NCBI GenBank assembly: GCA_900088475.1
Contig: FLMG01003824.1
Coordinates: 1-38,352 of the forward strand
Length of the DNA stretch: 38,352 bases
Direction: 5' to 3'
Origin: Hyphochytrium catenoides
Lineage: Eukaryota; Sar; Hyphochytriomycetes; Hyphochytriales; Hyphochytriaceae
Shown here: piece after piece, positions 19,090-29,760 of the stretch
Layout of the letters: each line of letters opens with the position of its first letter
Numbering within the stretch: position 1 is the first letter of the stretch
Made by a program: the position numbers and the translations under genes
The notes under the pieces: generated by a model
What the model saw: only the letters and a program-made list of their open reading frames with translations
What the model was told of the DNA's origin: nothing
Database searches by the model: none

Positions 19090-19480
19090 ATGTTAGTACT
19101 CCTAGGTGCGATAACACCCCTCAGTAAAAAGCCCATAATGACTAATGTTTATACCAGCTTGTCCTTACATGAAGATATTACGAGGCCTCGCCGCTCTCAA
19201 CCAAGAACGGCCACGGACTACCCGCAGAAGCAAGGAAGAGCTCTCAACCCATCAACACTCACCATGTCGGACCTGATAAGTTTCCCCGTGCTAAGACAAA
19301 ATAAGCCGCAGACTCAGGCCGCTCTCCTAGCCTGTTTTCAAGCTCTAGTCTAGGACCACTTCATTATTGCACACTACGGAGTGCCGCCGCCACCGGCTCC
19401 TAGTGAACTCGAGGAAGCTGATCGAAGATATAGAGAGCTTCTGGATGAGGTCATTATGCTTCCCCGACAAAGCAGAGCTC
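19090..19480 (+). pseudogene. Uncharacterised frame with one internal stop
   Basis: The frame from 19090 reads to a TAG at 19351, then continues in the same frame for about 42 codons to a TAG near 19487. The first part includes MSDLISFPVLRQNKPQTQAA and the second PPPPAPSELEEADRRYRELL, which is hydrophilic and helix-like. Balanced composition on both sides of one stop suggests a former protein. I recognise no family; a retroelement gag or an isolated exon are both possible. Confidence 0.3.
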
Positions 19481-22020
19481 AGTCCTAGCAAAAGCTGGAG
19501 GTTACGAGGTTATGAGGACGGAAAGTGAAGCCTAGCAGTTGATGATGGTGTTGATATTTATTATGATTTATATTCTAGCCCTTGCCTGTGGGAGATTGTA
19601 ATAAACGTTGTTAGATGGGCTGCGTTCTATCGATCCAGTCAATTACCCCGAGGATAGAGACGACCGGACGATACTCTAGCAATCAGCAAGGGCCAAATAA
19701 ATAGAGAAGAAGAGCAGCCGTTTTCTGAGTTTCAGCCTGCGACCATGTTCGGACTCCAGAGTCCAAGACTTAACTTTCATAATACTATGGGGCATCAAAC
19801 GACTGTTATTGCGTCCAGCTTCCTTTGACGAGCCATCCACCGCAAAAGCAGTAGTGCAAGAAGAGATATGCCACAAGGTCACTCCTGAATGTGCTCTTCC
19901 ATGATTCTAATAAGGTTTCAGCCCTTCGAGACCATTCTCTCGCTACCCAAAGACCTGATAATATCTAGTACAGGGGCTTCTTTCCAAGAAACGTCAGGCC
20001 CGGTATTACCGACTAGGGGAGAAGATGTTGGCATGCCAGCTGCCACATTTTACCGCCTGTGGGACTGGGGACGTTCTCAGGTTTCTCTATAAATATCTTA
20101 TATCTCCTAATTGCATTAAGTTTGAGCTCCCTTTGCTATACGATCCATGGGGCACATCGTGGTTCTGTAAACAAACGCCTTTCCTTGCGTGTATTAGAGT
20201 GTTTGTTAGCGTGCAGCTTCATTCTGTCAAAAAACTTGGCCATAATAAACCCATATGTGAACGCGCCGCTTTCCTTACGACATTACTAGTGAAGTGAGCC
20301 TGACTGCTGATGTTACAAAGCAGGACCCATACACAGACTACTGTCAATGATGGATTGTTATGCAGCACTCCTGATCTACCCTAGTGCCGCAACATCATGG
20401 ACTCAAACAAAGTCGTCCCTCCCCCAGACTGCATAACAAGCTCGACCGCGACGTCACCAGATTGGGACACCACCGGTGGGCGACCGAAGGTGGTATGAAG
20501 TGAGTTTCCGCACTGGCACTTGAGTGAGTGACATGGAGCACCTATTGAAGCACGCCATCCACCACGTTCCTAGATAGACCTCAGAGGTGAGATGTCCTAA
20601 GCGCTGGTCCCAGAAAGGACCTGGCAATAAAGGAAAAACCGTTACCGTGGACTTGGCGATCCCAGACAGCTTCCGGCGTATCTTATGGCGTATATACGTA
20701 GGGCATCTGGATTATTGCTCTCACCTTTTCCTGCTGTTGTGGACACCAACTCATGGGCTACTGTAGTCGTCGCGACGCCTTGTTGAAACAGAACTAATAG
20801 TGTGTTGTCCGGTTTTCTCCAAGATGGATTTCTAGAGCCTCTTGAGCAATTTTGGGGAACGACAGACAAGAGTATAAATCCTCAGGCTGAGGCAGAGATT
20901 GATTAGCCGAAATGGTGGCCTCAGCTTTGAGGGCTGTAGGGTGGGCTTTCCTCTTCTACCTTTGTGAATAAGGGGTTCTTGGCCCGATTGGATGAAGGCG
21001 CCGTCTGATATGGGCTTTCAGACAGCTTTTTATATGCCCGACCCGTGTCTGCTCCCTCTCTTGAATCGTTGAGGCGCATGACCCCGAGGGCATGGTCCAA
21101 GCAATCTTGATTTACATCTCTTCCGCTACGAAGAGCCTCAAGATATACCGAAACCCCAACACTCGTCACGCTCTGCAAGGATGTGGTGGTGGTCGCCTTC
21201 CGACGGGGATAGCTGAATCCTTCATTTGCCAACGCAACCATGCAGCAACCAAGAGCCGCATTATTTGCTCGTTTCCCATCGGATCAGCGCCATAATATCC
21301 TGACGGCGCCGGTCAATGACTAATGAAAGGGCAACTTTCAGGATGAAATCGCTTGTTGGAGGTACCTGACACCATCCAAACCCCCTTCCGATAGGCTCGA
21401 ATTGAGGTAAATGACTGATTGTCTGCTGCTAGCAACACTGGACCACCAGAGCTCACCCCGAAGGTAGACTAAAAAAGTCGCCCCAATCTCCTGTGCTAAT
21501 TTGAGACCTCGCAGATCCCTAAAGTCCCATCGTCCCAGTACCAAGACAGTCAAAGTTCTTCACCTTCTTTCTGCTCGGTTTTCTCGTAGGTGGATCCTAG
21601 ATATAGTTAACGATGAGCCAGAGGTAAGAGACTGTCAGCTATAGAAGCCCTGATAACGCTTCCTAAGCAATGGATAGTCCATAGACTGAGGATAATAGAC
21701 ACCGTAAGTTCCGCCTAACACAGGTGCACCCAAATGACCGTTGAGAAAGCTGTCCAAGCGCAACACCTGGTAGGACAGTTCTGATGTTAATGTTCTCTCC
21801 AGGGCCTAAGGCATATTGGCAGCACCGCGTGTGGCAGGCGAAGCAAGCTCCCAAAATTAGCGGCATAATAAGCGGCGCGTCCGCACCACACCTATATTAT
21901 GGGCACCAGAACTTGGCTCACTGCGGTTGGGCGTATTCTTAATGAAGCAGCCATTTGTGTCTAGCGGTGACACTTCCCATTTTGCTTGATCTATTGTGAC
22001 CACCATCCTCCTCCTTATCA
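19481..22020. other. Gene-poor interval with broken minus-strand frames
   Basis: Minus-strand frames at 21553-21338, 21241-20921 and 20869-20642 lie one after another and read fairly protein-like (for example SGRDVNQDCLDHALGVMRL), with a parallel frame near 20890-20800. A further minus stretch at about 20530-20080 behaves in the same way. Each is cut after 60-110 residues. I recognise no domain. It may be one decayed gene, likely of a mobile element. Confidence 0.3.
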
Positions 22021-22437
22021 ATGGCACCCTGCAGTGAGCGCAGGGAAATGACAACCGCAGGAGAAATAACGCCTCAAAGTACCAAAGAAGACGTTAAAGG
22101 AGATTTGCCAAGGCAGCAGCTGCTTTTGTCTTCCAGATGCAGGAGGGGCAAAACTGCCCTTAAGGATTGCGGACAGAAGCTGGAGGCGAGTGCGGTTGAG
22201 CCCGAAAGTTAGTAGCCCGCAATGGTTCCTGGGCGGTCCTCTATCTGCAGAGAGAGAGACTTCGGCAGAAGAACTTTGTGGGGTTACTTTGTCTGATCAG
22301 TGGGCCTGGGTCATGTTTGCCTATCATTGTTGGTGGTGTTCCTTTGTGGAAGGTTGACAAAAAGCATATTAGAGACGTATCAATAACTGCTTTGGTCTGC
22401 GGAGTCTCTTCAGCGCAGCTCACAAGTGGCTGGTTGT

Positions 22438-22582
22438 GCTGCTCATTCGGGCCCACGGCACGCGAAAGGCGAAGCAGGGTTTGGAGAGACGAGAGCAGGA
22501 GCGATGAAGAGATTGCTGCTCATTCTGGCCCACGGCACGCGAAAGGCGAAGCAGGGTTTGGAGGCGAGAGCAGGAGCGGACG
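22438..22582 (+). repeat. 77-bp tandem duplication
   Basis: GCTGCTCATTC(G/T)GGCCCACGGC through GGAGCGATGAAGAGATT occurs at 22438-22514 and again from 22515 to about 22582 with few mismatches. The frame spanning both (22278-22655) changes phase between copies because 77 is not a multiple of three, which argues against coding selection. Confidence 0.9.
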
Positions 22583-25420
22583 AAAGAGCTGTGCTACAGA
22601 AGAATCTTCGTTGCATGGTAGCGCCGCGCTAGTCGTCGTATTAAATCAGCTCTGACAGCCCTTGTGGTCCTGTAGCTCAACAGTGCCCTCTACCACGAGC
22701 ATGGATGTCCCATCTCAAGGAAAGATACTGCTACGTGGCAAACATTGTTCAACCTCATCTCGAATCCATGGCGAGACGGATTTGGACCGAGCAAGTGGAG
22801 GAGAATGAGAAGAGAAGAAGCTAGCAGGAACTTGTTGGTGGAAGGTAATACTCGCTGTAGTGGTGCGACATACTTTATTGCACTAGGAGCAAGTTCTTTT
22901 GCTACTTGCGCAAGGGCTGGAAACGCGAAATCAAGCAAAGAAGCTACTCTGGAGGACGGCCGTGAACTGAACTAACTTAGGATGCGTGATCCCGACTTCG
23001 AGGGCAAGAAGGAGTGGCTAATCGAGAAGGAGGGATCTGTCTCATCTTCGCCATCCTCCTGGTCTATAGCTCTCTATCCTCCCCATAGTAGCATTATAGT
23101 TCTTCGTCATTCTTTTTCTCATGCCATTTTGGTGTTGAATCTGACTGTGTAATATAAGGACCAAGGACTGGTCCTGAAGGAGAGTGAAAACTTGCTTTGT
23201 CCGTACCTTCGCTGGCCAGGCTCAAGTCACACAAGCACCACGCAGAGGAAGACTTCGAGGACAACGCGCGCAAGTAACAAAACCTTCAACTTCAAAGAGA
23301 GACTTTAATTAACTGGATATAGAAGGTAAGGAGAGCGTTTCTCTCAGGAGAGTCAGCTGTAACAGGACACCGGAGTTGAAGCGGGTGCGAGACCTTCTTA
23401 TGGAGCTTCTGGCTAGTCAAATTCCGATAAAGATAAAGAGATCTGGGCTTCTCTCAATGCTAACTGGAAATGATTGGAGCTTCACAGTGCGTCCTCGGAA
23501 GAGCAGAACAAGCCGGGGACTAGGAGCTGTCCGAGGTAAGGAAGGAGTAGGAGAGGGCAGCTAGGGAGCCAAGAAGTGATGGTCAGAAGAGAGCGATCTT
23601 CGGGTGGGAAGGACAGCAGACGAATGATTGAATCAGGTGTATCAAGCAATAGAGTCGAGTACGTGAAGATGTAGGGTGGTAGGTAAGATCGGCCAAGAGA
23701 CGAGTAGAGAGAGAGAAGGGGGAGAGAGAGAGAGAGAGAGAAGCTATGGTAGATAAGTAGGAGCAGTACGAAGTAGAAACTAGCAAGCAGGCAGTGGAAA
23801 TTAGTCAGGATTTGGCTATATCTTTGTGAAGCTAAACACTATATTTCCTGCTTGAAGACCACTCGGTAGACGTACTGCATTGAAGCTGCAAGGAGGCTCT
23901 TCTGACTGTTGCGCTGCCATCTCAGATTAGTTCTCTTAGCAGATTCGTTATCGGTATCTGTCGGCCGTTATCGGGAGCTTATTGCGGCTCCAGCACCAGT
24001 CTGCAGATTCGATCCATGGCTCAGTCTTGGTTAATGCCGAAACTGCTTCACAGTCTACCTGATAATGTACAGGTAGAAGTAGTAACAAGCAAGAGAGATT
24101 GGAACAAGAGGCTGTCCTAAGAACTTGCAAAGAGGAAGTGAGCAGAAAGGGAAAAGAAGGAGAGCGTCCTTGATCAAAGCCATTAGTTGGCGCTTCTAGT
24201 CAGGACTATTCCTTCTGATGAGGACACTCTCAAAAGAGAGGCTGCTGCACCCATACAACGGCCGGTCCTCATCCAGCGCTCGATCAGGTAGTCAGTAGCT
24301 GAGGAAGGCCAAATTTATAGCAGACTGCACTTCGCTAGAGAGAGATTCTGTCAAGAAAGTTCATCTGTAACAGAGGTAATAAGGAGGAGCACAATCTCAA
24401 AGTCATTGCTTCTGAGGATGGTGGGCCTGAGGCCCTGGCCACCCGAAGAGAGATGTTATTTAGTAGCTAACACTTGCCCTCTTGCAGCTCTCTTCTCAGC
24501 GGACAGAAAGAGTCCGCATCTAGCCAACCGCACGGAGCTTTAGGAGGCCCAAGGTGCGCCAATGGAAGGTCGACAACATGTGCTTAACAATGCGGATGGA
24601 GATGAGGCTCCGGCAGCATCTGGACTGCCTACATCTGACTATACATTGTGTTGGCCGTAATGATTCTCATTCGCCCTATACGGTTGCAAGGCCCTGGGAT
24701 GGGACTGCTGGCAGGCAGGGCACATCTTGGGAAGAGCAAAGGGGTTATAGATGATCATCTCAGCATCATTGCCGTGGGGCTGAACAAAGATACCACGGTA
24801 GCTGAGGATCCACAGGAAGGCAGAGCTATCAATCTTTCTCAGTGTTAAATCTCGCCCCCTAGTGGACGGAGGTGGATGATCGGTCAATGACCGCGTAGAT
24901 CGTCTCTCATCAGGCAAGAGCGGATATATGTTTTCGGTCAGCCCGACACACGACAAGCCGTGAATGAATATTCCTCCATATGCCCTCGAGGCAATGCTCT
25001 GGAAGGGTACTCTACCCTTGAGCTCTAAATCTCTCTTGTTACCAGTTCACCCGACGAAGCAATTAGATCGCCCTCCGATAGGATAGCTGCCTACGAGAGC
25101 CTCCCAGATTACCATCGGACGGTAAACTTGCTTATTTGATAGGGAAAACCACCTCGGCAGTTTATGATTACTGTCGGTCCACCCTCGGCTGACTCTGACG
25201 AACCTCTTCCAACACGTGCTGCTTCACATCCTGGCCAAGACGAAAGAGGTTATCTCTTACTGGGTGCGGACATTTGAACCGAAGTAAACAACTCTATAAA
25301 TGGCCTGTGCACGATCAAAGTCGAGCCGCCAAGCTTACTCTACTGCACAGGATGCTTTTGGTGAACAATCTCCTGACACCTGCGAAGATCTGAGCATAAT
25401 TTCCGAAAAAAAGGCTTCAG
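22583..25420. other. Gene-poor interval
   Basis: Only short frames occur (for example 22938-22690 minus, 22745-22975 plus, 24956-24639 minus), none with a motif I know. A frame near 24562 starts with MEGRQHVLNNADGDEAPAAS and stops after about 35 codons. I can support no gene. Confidence 0.4.
23705..23741 (+). repeat. (GA)n microsatellite
   Basis: Two GA runs, the longer one with ten or more repeats, separated by GGGG. Confidence 0.85.
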
Positions 25421-25619
25421 ACGATTGCAGGCGCTGGCCAAAATGTTGAATTTGAAGCTTCCATGCGTCTTGAAAGCGAGAAGCGGCGGAAGGAGAGATC
25501 TTAACTATTCTTCAACATCCAGGCAGCCTTATGCAAAGGTTCCTTTGCTGCTTAGTGGTACCTTTGCAGAGCTTTTGAATGTTCTTAGAATTGCTCTACT
25601 TGGAACGGTAAGACTGCCA

Positions 25620-25625
25620 TTTATT
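25620..25625 (-). terminator. AATAAA poly(A) signal for the six-finger gene
   Basis: AATAAA on the minus strand lies about 115 nt past the stop codon at 25740. The spacing is right for a 3' UTR. It is a candidate from sequence only. Confidence 0.45.
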
Positions 25626-25739
25626 GACTGTGACAATGATAAAAAAGGGAAATCTGAGTGTTGTCATAAACTACGGCTGTGCTTCTCTCTGAGTCAGCTT
25701 TTTGCGCCATCCGCACTCCTGAGGGCCGTTTCTACCATC

Positions 25740-26717
25740 TCACTTTCCCGTCCGTTCAGTACTGTGAGAAATGCAAAGCCCTTTAAGGGCCACTCGCCTT
25801 TCACAACCGGACACAGAGCAGCGTCTGACCGGGGCGCCATGGGCTATGCAAAGGTCCCTTGCCTGAACATGCTTTTGGCAGCCCGCTACAACGCATCTCT
25901 TGACCTTGGCTCCATGAGAAATGCATAACCCTTGGCCTTTAGCGTACTTGGCACAGCCAGCCACGGCACACCTTCGATTCTTAATCTTTGCTCCGTGAGC
26001 AATACACACCCCTTTCGCGTATGCTTTGTTTGCACAACCAGTCGTAGAGCAAACTTTGGTTGGAGCACCATGAGCCTTGCACAGGCCCTTGGACACGACG
26101 TGCTTGTGGCAATTAGGTACCATGCATCTTCTGACCTCCGCTCCGTGTGCTATGCACCGTCCTTGGCCTTTTGCGTACTTGTTGCAACCGACCACAATGC
26201 AACATCGCCAGCTCCGGACGGCATCAAAAAAAGGAGATTTCTCCTCGACGAGGTCCCCCCTTTGGGCCTCTTCTGTGGTCGTAGACTGATGGTGAGTGAG
26301 ACAAAGGCTACCTGCGGAGCAGTTAGCGTGTTTATCTTTGGATTTTCTGCAAATAGGGAAAGAAAAAGTGGCCTTCTTGGAGTTACTGTCCTGTGTCCTG
26401 CGAGTTCTTCGTGCACGCCGCTGCTGGCCAGAGCTTCTTGGAAGGTCGGAGGAGCTGTTGCTGATTGCGGAAGGAGACCACGACGACGAAGAACAAGAAC
26501 TTTGGTCTTCTAAGAAGGTCATTCTTTCTTCCCCCTCATCCGCAACCCTCCCTTCAGAAGAGTTGCTCTCTGCACAATGCAGAAGCGTTCGTGTAGGCGA
26601 TTCAGTGCTCTTTCTCTCTGACTGTCCGGTTCTATTATTGCCTGTCAGGCCTCCAATAGGCGCCTCTTCTAGAGACGACGTTTCTGCTGCTTGCTCATCA
26701 TCTAGCTCGCCCTTCAT
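25740..26717 (-). CDS. WRKY19-like tandem zinc-finger protein (six fingers)
   Basis: An intact 325-codon single-exon frame. It starts at an ATG at 26717 with an in-frame TAG nine bases upstream. The first 170 residues are low-complexity, Ser-rich and acidic, with a basic patch (RRARRTRRTQ, residues 100-109). Residues 173-318 hold six fingers of the form C-x4-C-x9-C-x2-H (first Cys at 173, 198, 223, 250, 275 and 300), each with a GLC..HGA-like turn and linked by about 25 residues. A weak seventh (C123, C133, C139, H142) lies upstream. Databases name this finger after Arabidopsis WRKY19; no WRKY domain is present here. Such proteins are presumed nuclear and nucleic-acid or protein binding; the function is unknown. 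The frame is free of stops amid broken retroelements, so it is probably under selection. Confidence 0.85.
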   Translation of the reverse strand: MKGELDDEQAAETSSLEEAPIGGLTGNNRTGQSERKSTESPTRTLLHCAESNSSEGRVADEGEERMTFLEDQSSCSSSSWSPSAISNSSSDLPRSSGQQRRARRTRRTQDSNSKKATFSFPICRKSKDKHANCSAGSLCLTHHQSTTTEEAQRGDLVEEKSPFFDAVRSWRCCIVVGCNKYAKGQGRCIAHGAEVRRCMVPNCHKHVVSKGLCKAHGAPTKVCSTTGCANKAYAKGVCIAHGAKIKNRRCAVAGCAKYAKGQGLCISHGAKVKRCVVAGCQKHVQARDLCIAHGAPVRRCSVSGCERRVALKGLCISHSTERTGK

Positions 26718-28310
26718 TCTGGGCTATTGACACCTTCTTCTCGTTCGAACTCGGCAGATATTGCTGCGATCCGCCGATCTTCGAGCTGCCTCTTGTCGGC
26801 GCTACTTTTTTGGAACAGAAGTTCAGAAGTAAGAGCTTTGCATTTGGAAAGAAGCCCGCGCATTCACTATCAATCTAATGCCCAGCCAGCCCCGCCTCTC
26901 TGCACCGCAGCGGCGGGTGGTCGACGTACTCTGCTGCTCTGTACAGTCAACTGGCCTCCTCTTCTTTCTTCCTGCGCTCCGATCCCTCATAATCCGAGGC
27001 GACTCTTCTTCTGCTGCTGCATTCATCTGCACAACAGGGGAAGATACGTCCAAGCTTTGAGCTTTGGCAGCGGAGAGTTCTGCAGCTGCCCAGCGTGGTC
27101 ACATGGCTTACTATTCTCACAGCAAAGAAACACTGCACTTTGTTGTTACCCTTTGTTTACAAGCAGACGTTTCAGGCTTAGAGTCTGCGTTTGGGGTTAT
27201 TTCTGCAAGATCGTTGTATACGACTTTACGTGGCAGGACCGAATCTAAAGTCTTTTTGAGCTCAGCTTTCGTACGAGGGTTGTACGAGGGTCTCGAAGCT
27301 AACTTTAGCATTGCACACTAAAATACCGAAACTACTATTATTAGCACGGGAAGGAGGTGCCTTTCAGAGTTGGGAGTACTTTTGTGCCTGATTACTATTC
27401 TATAGCGGTCTACACTAGTCTTCGTCAGTATTTTTATGAAAAGCAATTAGGGGACTACTGATGATGATTATTAGTTATTAGCTTTTTCTGACTTCTTCTA
27501 GTTGGCGTCTTCCTTCTTTTTCATTTCCATAATAATGCCTGCTCGCGACCTGTTAGAGTTATTTATGATCTATGATGGTTACAAGGAACTCGTTTTCTAC
27601 TCAACGACCTGCCAAGAAAAGGCTATTTCTCTTAAGCCAACAATCTACGGTCTGTTTCTTCAACCTCATCGCCTCCGTCTCTTCTTCCCATCTGCTTGAA
27701 ACCTTCTCACCCTCTATTAGTTCTATTCTTCCTTAACTACTCTGGTGAAGAAGAGGCAGGTTAGCAAAGACCAGCAGGACCAAACAATGCCACTTCACTT
27801 GCTGCTCGCAAGATCTCACCGTCTATTAGACTTTACTTTTGACAAGAAGCAGGCGACGAAGGGGTCAAGAATGATGGGTAAGCTGATTGAGATGTAGGAT
27901 TATAGGTAAGGTCCATCGGTGTATGGGCCTATTTGCGACGGCCATACAGTGTTAATGCCTTGTGAAGTTCGAATGTAAATGTTCAGCTCTAATGCAATAC
28001 GGCTTTTTGGCCTCGTTGTTCTTCTTATCTTGTCGAGGGCCTATCGCACTCTTCAGTTAAACTCTTCTTCTTCTGAAGCGCTCGAGCTTTTCTGCTTATA
28101 CTCATCATGTCTCTCGCTCTTTTTCTTTGTTTGCGGCGAGAGATCAGTATCCGGTAGTCATTCCCTTTTTTGTTGGGTGACTGAAGAGAACAGCCTTTTT
28201 CCAGGGTTGTTGGGGTCCTCGCTGGGTTCTTAAGATTGGAAAAGAAGAAGAGAGAATTAACATCACTTCTTCAGGAAGAAGTTAGCATTTTGAGGGCACT
28301 CTCTTAGATA
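26718..28310. other. Upstream region of the six-finger gene; no second gene seen
   Basis: A plus-strand frame at 26727-27248 starts 10 bp from the six-finger gene on the opposite strand, but its composition (S, C, L, R) gives no domain. It could be a chance frame over the promoter. A tandem GTACGAGGGTT/GTACGAGGGTC pair lies at about 27270-27291. From 27300 to 28310 I see no gene. Confidence 0.35.
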
Positions 28311-28319
28311 AAGGCCGGA

Positions 28320-28445
28320 CTTAGTGAGGGAGAGAAACTCGGAAAGTGAGATAGGAAAAGGGGAGAGACTAAGAAAGAGACAGAAAGAGAGGAAAAAAAG
28401 AGAGGAAAAAAAGAGAGCAGAAAGAGAGAGAGGAAGAGCCAGGCA
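28320..28445 (+). repeat. GA-rich purine tract
   Basis: Nearly all purine on the plus strand, with runs of GAGAGA and AAAAAGAGAGG. The frame through it is a low-complexity K/R/E peptide and is not supported as a gene. Confidence 0.7.
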
Positions 28446-29569
28446 GACAGCAGCAGAGGCTCCTAGAGAGTGTGCTAGCTATGCGACTGGGTGGAGGATT
28501 GCACAGCGTGAGGCTAATGGACCCATAGAAGCTCTGATGATGTTATGAAGGTTATCAAGAACGCGAATCCTGCGTCTGTTTGCCTTCCTCCACTTTGACA
28601 CTGTCAATAACTAGTACCCGGTGGAGGAAAGAAGTTTTGCCAAGAAGAATGATCTAATATCAGATAATTATTGGGCCGCCTGTCGGAGGTCAGACTACCA
28701 GCAGCCGTGCCACTATCCGTGGTACTCCCGTCCGTCGGTTATACTTGTCGTTAGATTGAATCATTATTATGCAGCTTCCTGTGTCGCCGGAAAAGTCCTA
28801 TCATTACGTGGGCGTGCTAGAGATATATAGGAAGAATCATAAGGTGAGTGAACAGTATAAGACGCAACCACCAATTGAAAAAAAAAGTGTACTACCCGCA
28901 AAAGACTCAGGAAACAAGGTGGATCCCATCACTAGACGAAGGAAGATGATGCATGCATGTTGCATGGTGCGTACTAAGTTGAAGCAGGTTACTGGTGAAA
29001 ATATATCCCATTTCTCTGTTTGATTTAAATTGTCATTGTCAAGCTGAAGAAAAGCCCTCCTCGATGACCTTGTGGAACATGTCGCCGAGTACCCATCAGT
29101 CTGGAGGAAGATCAGCAAATAAAAGAGAAGGAACAGAGAGGAAGACAATAAAACACCTGAACGAGGCTAATTTTGCAGGGAGACTGAACAAAAGAAGAGG
29201 AAGAAGCTGTCGTATAGGAAGACGAAACGAAGCAACAACGGGGAGGAAGAAGAATAAGGAACCTACAAGTAAGCCTTCGTCTTTGGCATTGTTGCGTTTG
29301 TCCAATAGTGACACCTACTCATGGTCAGCATGAGGCAAATTTTACATGCCTTAATGCATTTGAGCTACCCAAGGTTTGACATAAGAAGGAGCGAGAGCAT
29401 GAAAGACTATGACGAGGACGACGGCGCAAAATGAACTTGGGAGACAGAAAATCTTTAGAAGGCAGAAGGCTATACTCAAGCCAAAGAGTGAGATGTAGAT
29501 CAACGAACAGGAAAAGGGCGAGGGAGGAGAAGCGGAGTGAACAGCCGAGTGATAGATGCACTCAGACAA

Positions 29570-29587
29570 GAGAGAGAGAGAGAGAGC
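29570..29587 (+). repeat. (GA)n microsatellite
   Basis: A run of nine GA dinucleotides. Confidence 0.85.
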
Positions 29588-29724
29588 TATGCCAGTATCA
29601 CCTACAAGCTTCTGGAAGTCAGGATAAAATATGAAGGAAGCTCCATGTGCTTTCGTTCATATGGAGGCTAGAGTTAGTCACAAGAAATAGTAAAGGAGTA
29701 GAAGCTATAGACTGAAGATCTCTT

Positions 29725-29760
29725 GACCTATTGTTTGTTCAAGACCTATTTATTGTTCAA
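29725..29760 (+). repeat. 18-bp tandem duplication
   Basis: GACCTATTGTTTGTTCAA is followed directly by GACCTATTTATTGTTCAA. Confidence 0.9.

Noticed and set aside
25425-25928. 167-codon plus-strand frame
   Set aside because: Its second half is antisense to the finger block and its first half covers the 3' UTR of that gene. No motif.
25932-26513. 193-codon plus-strand frame
   Set aside because: Fully antisense to the six-finger gene. Its openness follows from the repeated finger codons, and it has no domain.
29060-29125. MADF/Myb-like fragment (LLDDLVEHVAEYPSVWRK)
   Set aside because: Only about 20 residues resemble the start of a MADF domain. The frame stops at once and no continuation was found.
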